Positions 34,929-42,509 of a stretch of DNA of 64,000 nucleotides are shown piece after piece. The stretch is taken from positions 310,001 to 374,000 of the forward strand of contig CBHWDO010000001.1 of NCBI GenBank assembly GCA_966112615.1. Direction: 5' to 3'. The notes under the pieces were generated by a model. The model was not told the DNA's origin. It worked only from the letters and a program-made list of their open reading frames with translations, and searched no databases. Source of the DNA: Flavitalea sp966112615. Its GTDB lineage: Bacteria > Bacteroidota > Bacteroidia > Chitinophagales > Chitinophagaceae. Each line of letters opens with the position of its first letter. The stretch's first letter is position 1. Made by a program: the position numbers and the translations under genes.

Positions 34929-36284
34929 CTATTGTACTTTAGCGGAATAGCGGTTCCAGGTAGCCATCATTTCACACGACTGGAACTGAGGATCAACCAT
35001 GATGTAATAATTGGGAACTTTAGACAGGAACCACTTTTCCATTGCTTCCTGCTTTTTGATTTCCAAAGCACGTTGAGCAATCCGGTTATAGTCGTCCTTT
35101 AAATTCTCCCTGTGCGGAGTAGATCTCGATTTGAGATAGATGATCTTCACCGCTTTTTTACCTCTTTCGTCGGTATATGGAGTTGGCTTGGAGTATTCGT
35201 TGACTGCAAGATCTTTTAGCATTACCACAGTTTCCTTATCCAGTTCATCTATGGTAAGAAATGAACCATTCTGTCCCTGGCGCATACCTCCGGTAAACTT
35301 GGAGTTTTCATCTTCACTGTACTTAGCTACAGCTTCACCAAATCCAAGCTGGTTACCGATAAGTCTAGCTCTTACAGAATCCAGTTTGGTAACTGTTTCT
35401 TTAATTTCTGTATCAGTGATCTTTGGAATCCTCAGGATATGGCGAACGATCGCATCATCTCCTGCCCTGCTAACCATCTGGATGATATGGTATCCGAATT
35501 TCGATTTGAATACCGGCGAGATCTGTCCTTCTTTCAACCTGAACGCATTATTGATGAAAGCAGGATCCCATTGTTTTTCTGTACGGTTGATAGTGTATTG
35601 CCCGCCAGAATTCTTTGAACCTGGATCATCAGTGTATAAAGAGGCGAGTGATTCAAATCTTGCATGACCTGACTCAACCTGTCTTTTAAAATCATTCAAT
35701 TCATCCATCGCCAGTTTGTCAAGATCCTTATGTGCTTTTGGATACATCACGATCTCTCCAACTTCAACTTCAGATTCATAGAACAGGAGACTATCCTTTG
35801 GGATCTTTTCGTAATAGGCTTTTACTTCCTGTGGAGTGATCTTTACGCCTTCCACCACTTTTTCTCTCATGCGCTCAGAAAGTTTTCTTTCCCTGAAAGC
35901 CACCCGGAAATCTTCCTTGATCTGGTAAACAGTTCTTCCTGCAATTTCTTCCAGGGCTTCCTTCGATCCGTATTGTGAAACGAAACCACGGATCTGGTTA
36001 TCCAGCAATGCTTCAATTTCATCATCGCCTACTACTATAGAATCCTTTTCCGCCTGCAGTACTAATGCCTTCAGGGATAACTGCTGATCCATGATATAGC
36101 AGTTTGCATCAGGAGGAAGTTGCTGACCCTGCCTTTGCAGATCTGAAATGGCATTATTGATATCGGATTGAAGGATGATCTTGTCACCCACAATTCCAAC
36201 CACTTTATCAGCAGTTACTTTTCTTTGGCCGAATGAAGTAACGGCAATTACTATAGCGAAGGAGGTAATTAAAAACTTTTTCAT
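34929..36284 (-). CDS. SurA-like periplasmic peptidylprolyl isomerase
   Basis: The 451-aa protein has a signal peptide (VTSFGQR), a SurA N-terminal domain opening with DKVVGIVGDKIILQSDI, and two parvulin repeats. The first, about residues 175-275, has SLYTDDPGSKNSGGQYTI and FGYHIIQMVSRAG. The second, about residues 280-380, has AVAKYSEDENSKFTGGMRQG. SurA escorts outer-membrane proteins through the periplasm; that role is inferred here. It is read leftward after infB but with a 200-bp repeat-bearing gap, so it probably has its own promoter. TAAATTCG, one base from a -7 box, is 7 bp before the ATG. Confidence 0.9.
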   Translation of the reverse strand: MKKFLITSFAIVIAVTSFGQRKVTADKVVGIVGDKIILQSDINNAISDLQRQGQQLPPDANCYIMDQQLSLKALVLQAEKDSIVVGDDEIEALLDNQIRGFVSQYGSKEALEEIAGRTVYQIKEDFRVAFRERKLSERMREKVVEGVKITPQEVKAYYEKIPKDSLLFYESEVEVGEIVMYPKAHKDLDKLAMDELNDFKRQVESGHARFESLASLYTDDPGSKNSGGQYTINRTEKQWDPAFINNAFRLKEGQISPVFKSKFGYHIIQMVSRAGDDAIVRHILRIPKITDTEIKETVTKLDSVRARLIGNQLGFGEAVAKYSEDENSKFTGGMRQGQNGSFLTIDELDKETVVMLKDLAVNEYSKPTPYTDERGKKAVKIIYLKSRSTPHRENLKDDYNRIAQRALEIKKQEAMEKWFLSKVPNYYIMVDPQFQSCEMMATWNRYSAKVQ

Positions 36285-36334
36285 GCGGGGACGAATTTAT
36301 GGAATGTTCGGTGGATTTGGGGGAGTTTAACAAT

Positions 36335-36445
36335 TTTGGGGAAATCGGAAATCGGGAATAGGGAATAGGAAATGGTAACACCCTGCCGTTTTTATCAGAA
36401 ATTAAAAATGCTCCTGGCCGGAAATCCAGACCAAGAGCATTTTTT
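36335..36445. repeat. GGGAATAGG words followed by a third AAAAATGC hairpin
   Basis: The region 36335-36374 repeats GGAAATCGG and GGGAATAGG. At 36400-36442 a hairpin follows, with arms AATTAAAAATGCTC / GAGCATTTTT plus flanks, and a loop with CCGGAAATCC. Arm words and loop resemble the stems at 11260-11312 and 15625-15676. T-runs on the right and A-runs on the left suit a terminator for the leftward infB operon. Another word block, CTCACCTCCCAACT repeated, fills 36465-36488 before the infB stop. Confidence 0.65.
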
Positions 36446-36492
36446 ATTAATTGAAGCTTCTCACCTCCCAACTCTCACCTCCCAACTCCTAA

Positions 36493-39400
36493 TTACAGCG
36501 TCCTCTTAACTTCCTCCTCTTCATACGCCTCCACTATATCTCCAACCTTGATATCATTAAAGTTCTTAATGGTCAGACCGCACTCCATACCTGATTGAAC
36601 TTCTTTCGCATCATCCTTGTACCTCTTCAATGATCCAAGTTCTGCTGAAGCACCTTCACCGGTCGGGAATACCACGATACCATCACGGATCACGCGGATC
36701 TTCGCATTACGGTTGATCTTACCATCGAGTACATAACAACCGGCAACCATTGCCTTATCGAATTTGAAGGTATTTCTAACTTCAACGTTTGCTATTACTT
36801 TTTCAACCACCTTAGGTTCAAGCATACCTTCCATTGCAGACTTGATTTCATCGATCACCTGGTAAATGATAGAATATGTTTTGATCTCAACACCTTCAGT
36901 TTCTGCCAGCCTGTTGGCCTGTGCAGAAGGACGAACGTTAAAACCAACAACGATCGCATCAGAAGCAGTTGCCAGCAATACGTCACTTTCAGTGATCGCA
37001 CCCACGGCTTTATGTACTACTGATACTGCGATCTCTTCAGTTGACAGTTTCTGCAATGAGTCACTCAATGCTTCCACGGAACCATCCACGTCACCCTTGA
37101 TGATCAGGTTCAGTTGTTTAAAGTTTCCGAGTGCAAGACGACGACCGATCTCATCCAGCGTGATATGCTTCTTGGTACGGATACCCTGTTCGCGAAGGAT
37201 CTGTGCCCTTCTGTTGGCCATTTCCTTAGCTTCTGATTCATCTTCAAATACCTTGAATTTCTCACCTGCCTGTGGCGCACCGTTCAGACCCAGGATCAAT
37301 ACCGGGGTAGAAGGAGGTGCTGAATCCACGCGCTTGTTTCTTTCGTTGAACATTGCTTTCACCCTACCGAAGTGCTGACCGGATACTACCAGGTCACCAA
37401 CTTTCATGGTACCGTTCTGAACCAGTACGGTCGCTACATAGCCACGACCCTTATCCAGGGTTGCTTCCACTACAGTACCTGTTGCTTCGCGGTTTGGATT
37501 TGCCTTCAGGTCGAGCAATTCTGCTTCCAGGAGGATCTTCTCGAGAAGCTGATCTACATTCAGACCTTTCTTAGCTGAAAGCTCCTGGTTCTGGAACTTA
37601 CCTCCCCATGCTTCCACAAGGATATTCATATTCGCCAGTTGCTCATATATCTTTTGCGGATTTGCTCCGTCTTTATCGATCTTGTTCACTGCAAAGATCA
37701 TAGGAACGTTTGCAGCCTGTGCGTGGGAGATGGCTTCCCTTGTCTGTGGCATCACTGCATCGTCCGCAGCTACCACAATTACAGCGATATCCGTCAGCTT
37801 AGCACCACGAGCACGCATCGCGGTAAATGCTTCGTGACCGGGAGTATCAAGGAAAGTGATGTGCTTGCCACTTGGAAGGGTCACTTCGTAAGCACCGATG
37901 TGCTGGGTGATACCACCCGCTTCACCGGCAACTACATTCGCACTTCTGATGTAGTCAAGGAGTGAAGTTTTACCATGGTCAACGTGACCCATGATCGTAA
38001 CGATCGGTGCACGTGGGATCAGGTCTTCTTCAGAATCCACTTCTTCCATATCCTCCAGTTCCATCTGCAGTTCCGGATCGATGAATTCCACATCATATCC
38101 AAATTCACCCGCTACCAGTTCAATAACTTCTGCATCCAGACGCTGGTTGATGGATACCATCAATCCAAGTCCCATACATTTCCCGATAACTTCTGCATAG
38201 CTCACATCCATTAGGTTGGCCAGTTCACTTACACTGATAAATTCGGTCAGCTGGAGCTTGTTGTTCTCCATGTCGCCTCCCATGTTGTTTTCATCCCTCT
38301 CGTCACGCTTAGCCCTGCGATGTTTTGCTTTCAGGGATTTACCACGACCACCCTGGCCTGCCAGTTTAGCCTGTGTTTCCCTGATCTTATCCTGGATCTC
38401 TTTCTTATCGATTTCTTTCTGCTCACGGCTTGGGAATGGAGGACGGTTGCCACCCTGGTGACGCCTGTCCTGACCCGGACGCTGGTCGCGACGTAATTCA
38501 GGACGACCCGGACCGCCACCTGGGCGTTCTGGTCTGCCTGGACCGCCATGTCCACCCTGTCCCTGTTGAGGACGTTGCGGACCACCACCTTCTTCACGCT
38601 TAAATAACTGAGGTCGGGGAAGCGGAGTATCCCTTTTTTCAATTGGAATTCTCTTACGCTTTCTCTTCTCTTCTCCTGGCTTAGGCCTGGAATCACTTTC
38701 TACCGGAAGGGTGATCTTACCGAGGATCTTTGGACCTTCCAATTTTTCTGCTTTAATGTTTTCGATCACTGGACCTGATTCTCCTGCTTCGGATTCTTCC
38801 TGCGCAGGTTCTGTTTGTTCTACAACTGGTGTTTCTTCCGGTGCCGCTTGAGGGATCGCTTCTTCAGCTTCAACTTGTTTAGCTTCTGCAACGACTGGTT
38901 CTGTTCTGGTTTCCTCATTTTTCTCAACCACCGGCTCCTGTGGTTGTAGTTTTAATTCAGGTTCTGGGGTATTGGTAACCTGTTCTTTTGGTTCAGGTAC
39001 TTCTTTTTTTGGTGCTGACTTCTTTGGCCTGGTAGAAGAATCGATTGCCGACAGGTCAATTTTATCAAATACCTTGATCTCTTCGATCTTTGGCGCATCA
39101 ATCTTAACCACCTCAGGTTCTTTAGGTGCAGGCTTTTCTTCTTCTTTTGCTACAGGTTCCGGAATTACTTCAGGCTCTGGAGCTGGCTCCGGTGTTGGTT
39201 CCGGTGCTTTCTCTATAACTGGTGCAACCGGTTCAGGAACAACTACAGTTTCCGGTGCAGCTGGTTCAGCCACCGGTGCAGATTCCTCTTCTTTTGCAAC
39301 CTTAGTTTCTTTTTTAGCAGTTACAGCCTGTGCTGCTTCTTCTTCTTTTTTCTTACGTGCTTCGGCGCTTCCTTTTGGAAGGTCGATCTGATCACTTTTG

Positions 39401-39588
39401 ATCTTTGCTACCTTATCCCCCTGGAATTCTTTCTGTAGAGACAGGTACATTTCCTCCGTTAACCTGGAGGTTGGTTTAAGGTCATCCTTACTAAAGCCCT
39501 TCCCCACAAGAAAGTCAACAAGGGTATCTTTCCCGATGTTGAATTCCTTGGCGGCGGCCATTAACCTTGGTGTTGTTGATTCTGCCAT
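36493..39588 (-). CDS. infB: Translation initiation factor IF-2
   Basis: IF-2 is the GTPase that brings initiator tRNA to the ribosome. The 1031-aa protein has a long disordered N-terminal half that is Pro/Glu/Val-rich (residues 75-290). A Gly/Arg/Pro-rich patch (about 330-400) and a basic patch follow. The GTPase domain has G1 GHVDHGKTSLLDY, G3 DTPGHEAFT and G4 NKID. Domains II-IV reach the charged C-terminus. It is the last gene of the leftward rimP-nusA-infB operon, 44 bp after nusA. The acidic repeats in the N-terminus produce large spurious open frames on both strands. Confidence 0.97.
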   Translation of the reverse strand: MAESTTPRLMAAAKEFNIGKDTLVDFLVGKGFSKDDLKPTSRLTEEMYLSLQKEFQGDKVAKIKSDQIDLPKGSAEARKKKEEEAAQAVTAKKETKVAKEEESAPVAEPAAPETVVVPEPVAPVIEKAPEPTPEPAPEPEVIPEPVAKEEEKPAPKEPEVVKIDAPKIEEIKVFDKIDLSAIDSSTRPKKSAPKKEVPEPKEQVTNTPEPELKLQPQEPVVEKNEETRTEPVVAEAKQVEAEEAIPQAAPEETPVVEQTEPAQEESEAGESGPVIENIKAEKLEGPKILGKITLPVESDSRPKPGEEKRKRKRIPIEKRDTPLPRPQLFKREEGGGPQRPQQGQGGHGGPGRPERPGGGPGRPELRRDQRPGQDRRHQGGNRPPFPSREQKEIDKKEIQDKIRETQAKLAGQGGRGKSLKAKHRRAKRDERDENNMGGDMENNKLQLTEFISVSELANLMDVSYAEVIGKCMGLGLMVSINQRLDAEVIELVAGEFGYDVEFIDPELQMELEDMEEVDSEEDLIPRAPIVTIMGHVDHGKTSLLDYIRSANVVAGEAGGITQHIGAYEVTLPSGKHITFLDTPGHEAFTAMRARGAKLTDIAVIVVAADDAVMPQTREAISHAQAANVPMIFAVNKIDKDGANPQKIYEQLANMNILVEAWGGKFQNQELSAKKGLNVDQLLEKILLEAELLDLKANPNREATGTVVEATLDKGRGYVATVLVQNGTMKVGDLVVSGQHFGRVKAMFNERNKRVDSAPPSTPVLILGLNGAPQAGEKFKVFEDESEAKEMANRRAQILREQGIRTKKHITLDEIGRRLALGNFKQLNLIIKGDVDGSVEALSDSLQKLSTEEIAVSVVHKAVGAITESDVLLATASDAIVVGFNVRPSAQANRLAETEGVEIKTYSIIYQVIDEIKSAMEGMLEPKVVEKVIANVEVRNTFKFDKAMVAGCYVLDGKINRNAKIRVIRDGIVVFPTGEGASAELGSLKRYKDDAKEVQSGMECGLTIKNFNDIKVGDIVEAYEEEEVKRTL

Positions 39589-39632
39589 TAGATTGTATAA
39601 GACAATTAATTTTTTTATTCTGCTGTCCGAAC

Positions 39633-40880
39633 CTATTCTTTTTCAAACTCTTCCTTCAATATTCTTCTCACATCTGCAATAGTTTCTTTTTCAAGATCGG
39701 TTCTTCTTTCAAGTTCTTCAGGAGTCAGTGCCAGTACACTTCTTCCGGTATCACATCCGATCCTTTTGAACTCATCAATGATCCATGTTTCGATCTCATC
39801 GCTGAATTCTTCCAGGTCGATATCAAACTCCTCATCTTCTCCTTCATTATCCCTGAATACATCAATTGTTAGGCCTGTCAATTCCTGCGCCAATTTGATA
39901 TTCACACCCTTCTTTCCGATGGCGAGTGAAACCTGGTCAGGCTTCAGGTAAACATTTGCATGTTTCTTTTCCTGGTCGATATCCATACTAGTGATCTTAG
40001 CAGGAGTAAGGGAACGTTGGATCAGGAGGTTGATATTCGCTGTGTAGTTGATAACATCTATGTTTTCATTCTTCAGTTCACGAACGATCCCGTGGATCCT
40101 GCTTCCTTTCATACCTACGCAGGCACCAACAGGGTCGATCCTGTCATCATAAGATTCAACAGCAACTTTTGCTCTTTCACCTGGCTCACGAACAATTTTC
40201 TTGATCACGATCAGGCCATCAAAGATCTCAGGAACCTCAATTTCCAGCAATTTAGCCAAGAATAATGGAGAAGTCCTTGAAAGAATAATTACCGGGCTAT
40301 TATTTTTTAGTTCTACCTTCTTAACAACAGCTCGGATGCTTTCGCCTTTTTTGAAATAATCCTGCGGGATCTGCTCTGATTTTGGAAGGATCAATTCATT
40401 TCCTTCTTCATCCAGCAACAGGATCTCTTTCTTCCAGACCTGGTAAACTTCAGCATTGATAATGTCGCCGATGCGATCACCATATTTTTTTACAAGAACA
40501 TTCTTCTTTAAGTCGCTGATTCGGCTGGCAAGGGTTTGCTTGGCTGCTAAAATTGCCCTGCGACCAAAATCCATGATATCCACTTCCTCATATAATTCTT
40601 CACCGATCTCGAAGTCGGGTTCGATCTTCACAGCATCGCTATAAGCAATTTCTGCGAGTGGATCATTCACCTCTCCATCTTCTACGATCATCCTTCGGCG
40701 GATGATCTCAAGGTCACCTTTCTCAGCGTTTACAATAACGTCGAAGTTATCATCACTTCCGTATTTTTTACGCAGCAGGGTCTTGAACACGTCTTCCACC
40801 ACTTTCATCATGGTCGGGCGATCGATGTTTTCGGCTTCTTTGAAGTCCTGGAAAGCGTCTATCAGGTTGATACTTGCCAT
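39633..40880 (-). CDS. nusA: Transcription termination/antitermination factor NusA
   Basis: NusA binds RNA polymerase and RNA hairpins and modulates pausing, termination and antitermination. The 415-aa protein has an N-terminal polymerase-binding domain, an S1 domain (about residues 135-200), and two KH domains, with VGACVGMKGSRIHGIVREL and SLAIGKKGVNIKLAQEL. An acidic short C-terminus follows instead of the two helix-hairpin repeats of enterobacteria. It lies 37 bp after rimP and 44 bp before infB. A hairpin in the operon leader is a natural place for NusA to act. Confidence 0.97.
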   Translation of the reverse strand: MASINLIDAFQDFKEAENIDRPTMMKVVEDVFKTLLRKKYGSDDNFDVIVNAEKGDLEIIRRRMIVEDGEVNDPLAEIAYSDAVKIEPDFEIGEELYEEVDIMDFGRRAILAAKQTLASRISDLKKNVLVKKYGDRIGDIINAEVYQVWKKEILLLDEEGNELILPKSEQIPQDYFKKGESIRAVVKKVELKNNSPVIILSRTSPLFLAKLLEIEVPEIFDGLIVIKKIVREPGERAKVAVESYDDRIDPVGACVGMKGSRIHGIVRELKNENIDVINYTANINLLIQRSLTPAKITSMDIDQEKKHANVYLKPDQVSLAIGKKGVNIKLAQELTGLTIDVFRDNEGEDEEFDIDLEEFSDEIETWIIDEFKRIGCDTGRSVLALTPEELERRTDLEKETIADVRRILKEEFEKE

Positions 40881-40917
40881 AATCTGTAATTTAAAAACCC
40901 GGGGTTCTCCGGAATTA

Positions 40918-41388
40918 TTAAAACACTATTTGAATTTTAGTTGCTTTTATGTTTTCTAATGGAATCTCGTGGGGGATCACCTGCATTTTCTTATTCCTTC
41001 CTTTGGTCTCCTCAACAATAATTAACTGTTCCTGCACCTCAGTCATCTTACCTTCAACCTTGGTTCCGTCTTTCAGGATCACTTCCACCAGGCGACCAAC
41101 ATTTTTGCGGTATTGCCTGTGCGATTTTAGCGGTTCATCCAGTCCGGGAGAAGATACTTCAAGTGAAAAATCTCCATCAGGATACATGGCTTTCTCCTCG
41201 AGCTGCTTGTACAGCGCGCGGTTGATGGCAATACATTTTTCAATGGTAATACCATTATCACCGTCCAAAAAGATCTTAATGTTATTGGTTGGCTTGATCC
41301 TTAGATCTACCAGGAAATAGGAAGGGTCTTCTGCCAACAGGTTGTTGACCATTTCCTCCAGTATGCCGATCTGTGTTTCTGTACTCAT
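40918..41388 (-). CDS. rimP: Ribosome maturation factor RimP
   Basis: RimP helps assemble the 30S subunit. The 156-aa protein shows the family features: a KH-like N-terminal domain with FLDGDNGITIEKCIAINRAL, the middle FSLEVSSPGLDEPL, and a C-terminal Sm-like beta-barrel. It is first in the classical rimP-nusA-infB operon. The ATG at 41388 follows a 9-bp hairpin and a U-rich run on the message, with an exact -7 box 54 bp upstream. Confidence 0.95.
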   Translation of the reverse strand: MSTETQIGILEEMVNNLLAEDPSYFLVDLRIKPTNNIKIFLDGDNGITIEKCIAINRALYKQLEEKAMYPDGDFSLEVSSPGLDEPLKSHRQYRKNVGRLVEVILKDGTKVEGKMTEVQEQLIIVEETKGRNKKMQVIPHEIPLENIKATKIQIVF

Positions 41389-41399
41389 AAGAAATAAAG

Positions 41400-41421
41400 A
41401 AGGGAACGACTTCGTTCCCTT
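41400..41421 (-). promoter_or_regulatory. Leader hairpin of the rimP-nusA-infB operon
   Basis: On the reverse strand AAGGGAACG pairs perfectly with CGTTCCCTT around a 4-base AAGT loop. It is followed by CTTTATTTCTT and then the rimP ATG, 11 bp after the stem. It lies downstream of the operon's -7 box, so it should be present in the leader RNA. It resembles a weak terminator or pause hairpin. Confidence 0.6.
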
Positions 41422-41442
41422 CCATTTGATTCAATTCCGATG

Positions 41443-41450
41443 CAAAAATA
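41443..41450 (-). promoter_or_regulatory. -7 box of the rimP-nusA-infB operon
   Basis: TATTTTTG on the reverse strand is an exact TAnnTTTG. TTTC, one base from TTTG, lies 21 bp upstream. It places the transcription start near 41436, giving a leader of about 50 nt. Confidence 0.55.
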
Positions 41451-41489
41451 GGGGAATTTCTCTTTAAAAAGGAAATCAAGGAAAAAAAG

Positions 41490-41600
41490 AATCGTGAATG
41501 GAGAATGGAGAATCGAAAAGAAGGCTGTCTGGCAAGATTGTTAATATTTTATGATTATCAATTTCCCTATTCGCCATTCCCGGTTCCCCATTCCAATTTT
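41490..41600. repeat. GAATGGAGAATGG and TTCCCTATTC words in the rimP / DUF4834 gap
   Basis: Around 41493-41518 the sequence repeats GAATGGAGAATGGAGAATCG. Around 41561-41600 it becomes TTCCCTATTC, CATTCCC and CCCCATTCC, broadly the reverse complement in wording. The two halves are separated by about 45 bp. This is the only such block in a divergent gap. It lies upstream of the -7 box of DUF4834, so it is inside an upstream control region rather than a 3' end. Confidence 0.55.
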
Positions 41601-41602
41601 CC

Positions 41603-41610
41603 TATTTTTG
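41603..41610 (+). promoter_or_regulatory. Probable -7 box of the DUF4834 gene
   Basis: TATTTTTG is an exact TAnnTTTG with the ATG at 41615, 4 bp later. No -33 TTTG is present at the usual spacing, so the call is tentative. Confidence 0.4.
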
Positions 41611-41614
41611 CGGC

Positions 41615-41857
41615 ATGAAATACATTTTCATCGGTCTGGCGATCTACTTTCTTTACCGCTTCATCTTCAACTTCATCATCCCGATCTATAGGGTGTCGAA
41701 GCAGATGAAGGGCCAGATGCGTGAATTCCAGAGCAGGATGAATACCAATGGACAGGGATTTCAGCAGCCAGGGCATCAGCCTCCTCCGCAACAGAATACT
41801 GCAGCTAAACCTTCTACCACTGAAGGTGAATACATCGATTTCGAAGAAGTCAAATAA
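41615..41857 (+). CDS. DUF4834 family small membrane protein
   Basis: The 80-aa protein begins with a single hydrophobic segment, about residues 3-26 (IFIGLAIYFLYRFIFNFIIP). A basic Gln/Met/Lys stretch, a Pro/Gln-rich linker and the acidic ending EGEYIDFEEVK follow. The layout is that of DUF4834 proteins found in Bacteroidota, whose role is unknown. Its stop codon abuts the stop of the convergent HAD phosphatase gene with no base between them. Confidence 0.75.
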   Translation: MKYIFIGLAIYFLYRFIFNFIIPIYRVSKQMKGQMREFQSRMNTNGQGFQQPGHQPPPQQNTAAKPSTTEGEYIDFEEVK

Positions 41858-42460
41858 TTAAAGAGGAAGGTCAAGTATGGTTTGCCCGGGTTTCACATGC
41901 AATCCCCGGATCCCCAATTTATTTGCAGCTTCAACATTAACCCAGGCATCATCCACAAAATAGGTTTCCTCAGCTTCAAGGTTATTTTGCTCAAGGATAT
42001 ATAAAAACCCTTTTGCATCAGGCTTTCGAAATCCTTCAGTATGGGAGTAATAAGCTTTCTCAAAAAGTTCATCCAGCGCTCCTCCAAAAGAATCCCTGTA
42101 CATCCTGACAAATTCCACCTGGTGAATGCCATTTGTATTGCTGAATAAGAACAATCGGTACCTGGATTTAAGATCTTTCAAAAATTCAATTCTCTCCTTA
42201 GGAAATTCTCCTAGCAATGCATTCCACGCTTTTCTTACCTGCTGCTCATCTACTTTAAAATCCAGGATCTTTCTAACTCCTTCCACAAATTCTTCATCAG
42301 TGATCGATCCGTTTTCGTAGTCTTTGAAAAAACCAGCGGCATGTCCCAACCCGAAATAATCATCAATATTTTCAAAACCTAATTCCCTGAACGCATTATT
42401 TGTTCTTGAAATATCAATATCCAGTATTACGCCTCCGAGGTCAAAGATGATCGCTTCCAT
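41858..42460 (-). CDS. HAD-superfamily phosphatase
   Basis: The 200-aa protein has the four HAD motifs: nucleophile region IFDLGGVILDID (motif I, Asp7), FLFSNTN (motif II), a Lys in FRKPDAKGF (motif III), and YFVDDAWVNVEAA (motif IV). A helical cap lies between motifs I and II. It resembles YihX-type sugar-phosphate phosphatases, but the substrate cannot be set. It is divergent from the fused dehydrogenase gene, 49 bp apart, and convergent with DUF4834. Confidence 0.88.
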   Translation of the reverse strand: MEAIIFDLGGVILDIDISRTNNAFRELGFENIDDYFGLGHAAGFFKDYENGSITDEEFVEGVRKILDFKVDEQQVRKAWNALLGEFPKERIEFLKDLKSRYRLFLFSNTNGIHQVEFVRMYRDSFGGALDELFEKAYYSHTEGFRKPDAKGFLYILEQNNLEAEETYFVDDAWVNVEAANKLGIRGLHVKPGQTILDLPL

Positions 42461-42509
42461 ATTTTAATTCCTAAGGTGGGCTGCAATTAACAAAATCATT
42501 TTGAAGAAA

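Noticed and set aside
35140..35667. 175-codon forward frame within the SurA-like gene
   Set aside because: It is antisense to a well-supported gene; composition (Ser/Ile/Leu-rich) is typical of antisense reading.
36208..36471. Open frame of 87 codons on the reverse strand across the surA start and the repeat block
   Set aside because: It overlaps the signal peptide of the SurA-like protein in another frame and consists partly of GGGAATAGG repeat words; no plausible protein features.
38331..38696. 121-codon reverse-strand frame inside infB
   Set aside because: It is an out-of-frame reading of the Gly/Arg/Pro-rich part of IF-2; the biased codons keep all frames open. The same holds for the forward frame 38972-39391, which mirrors the Pro/Glu-rich part.
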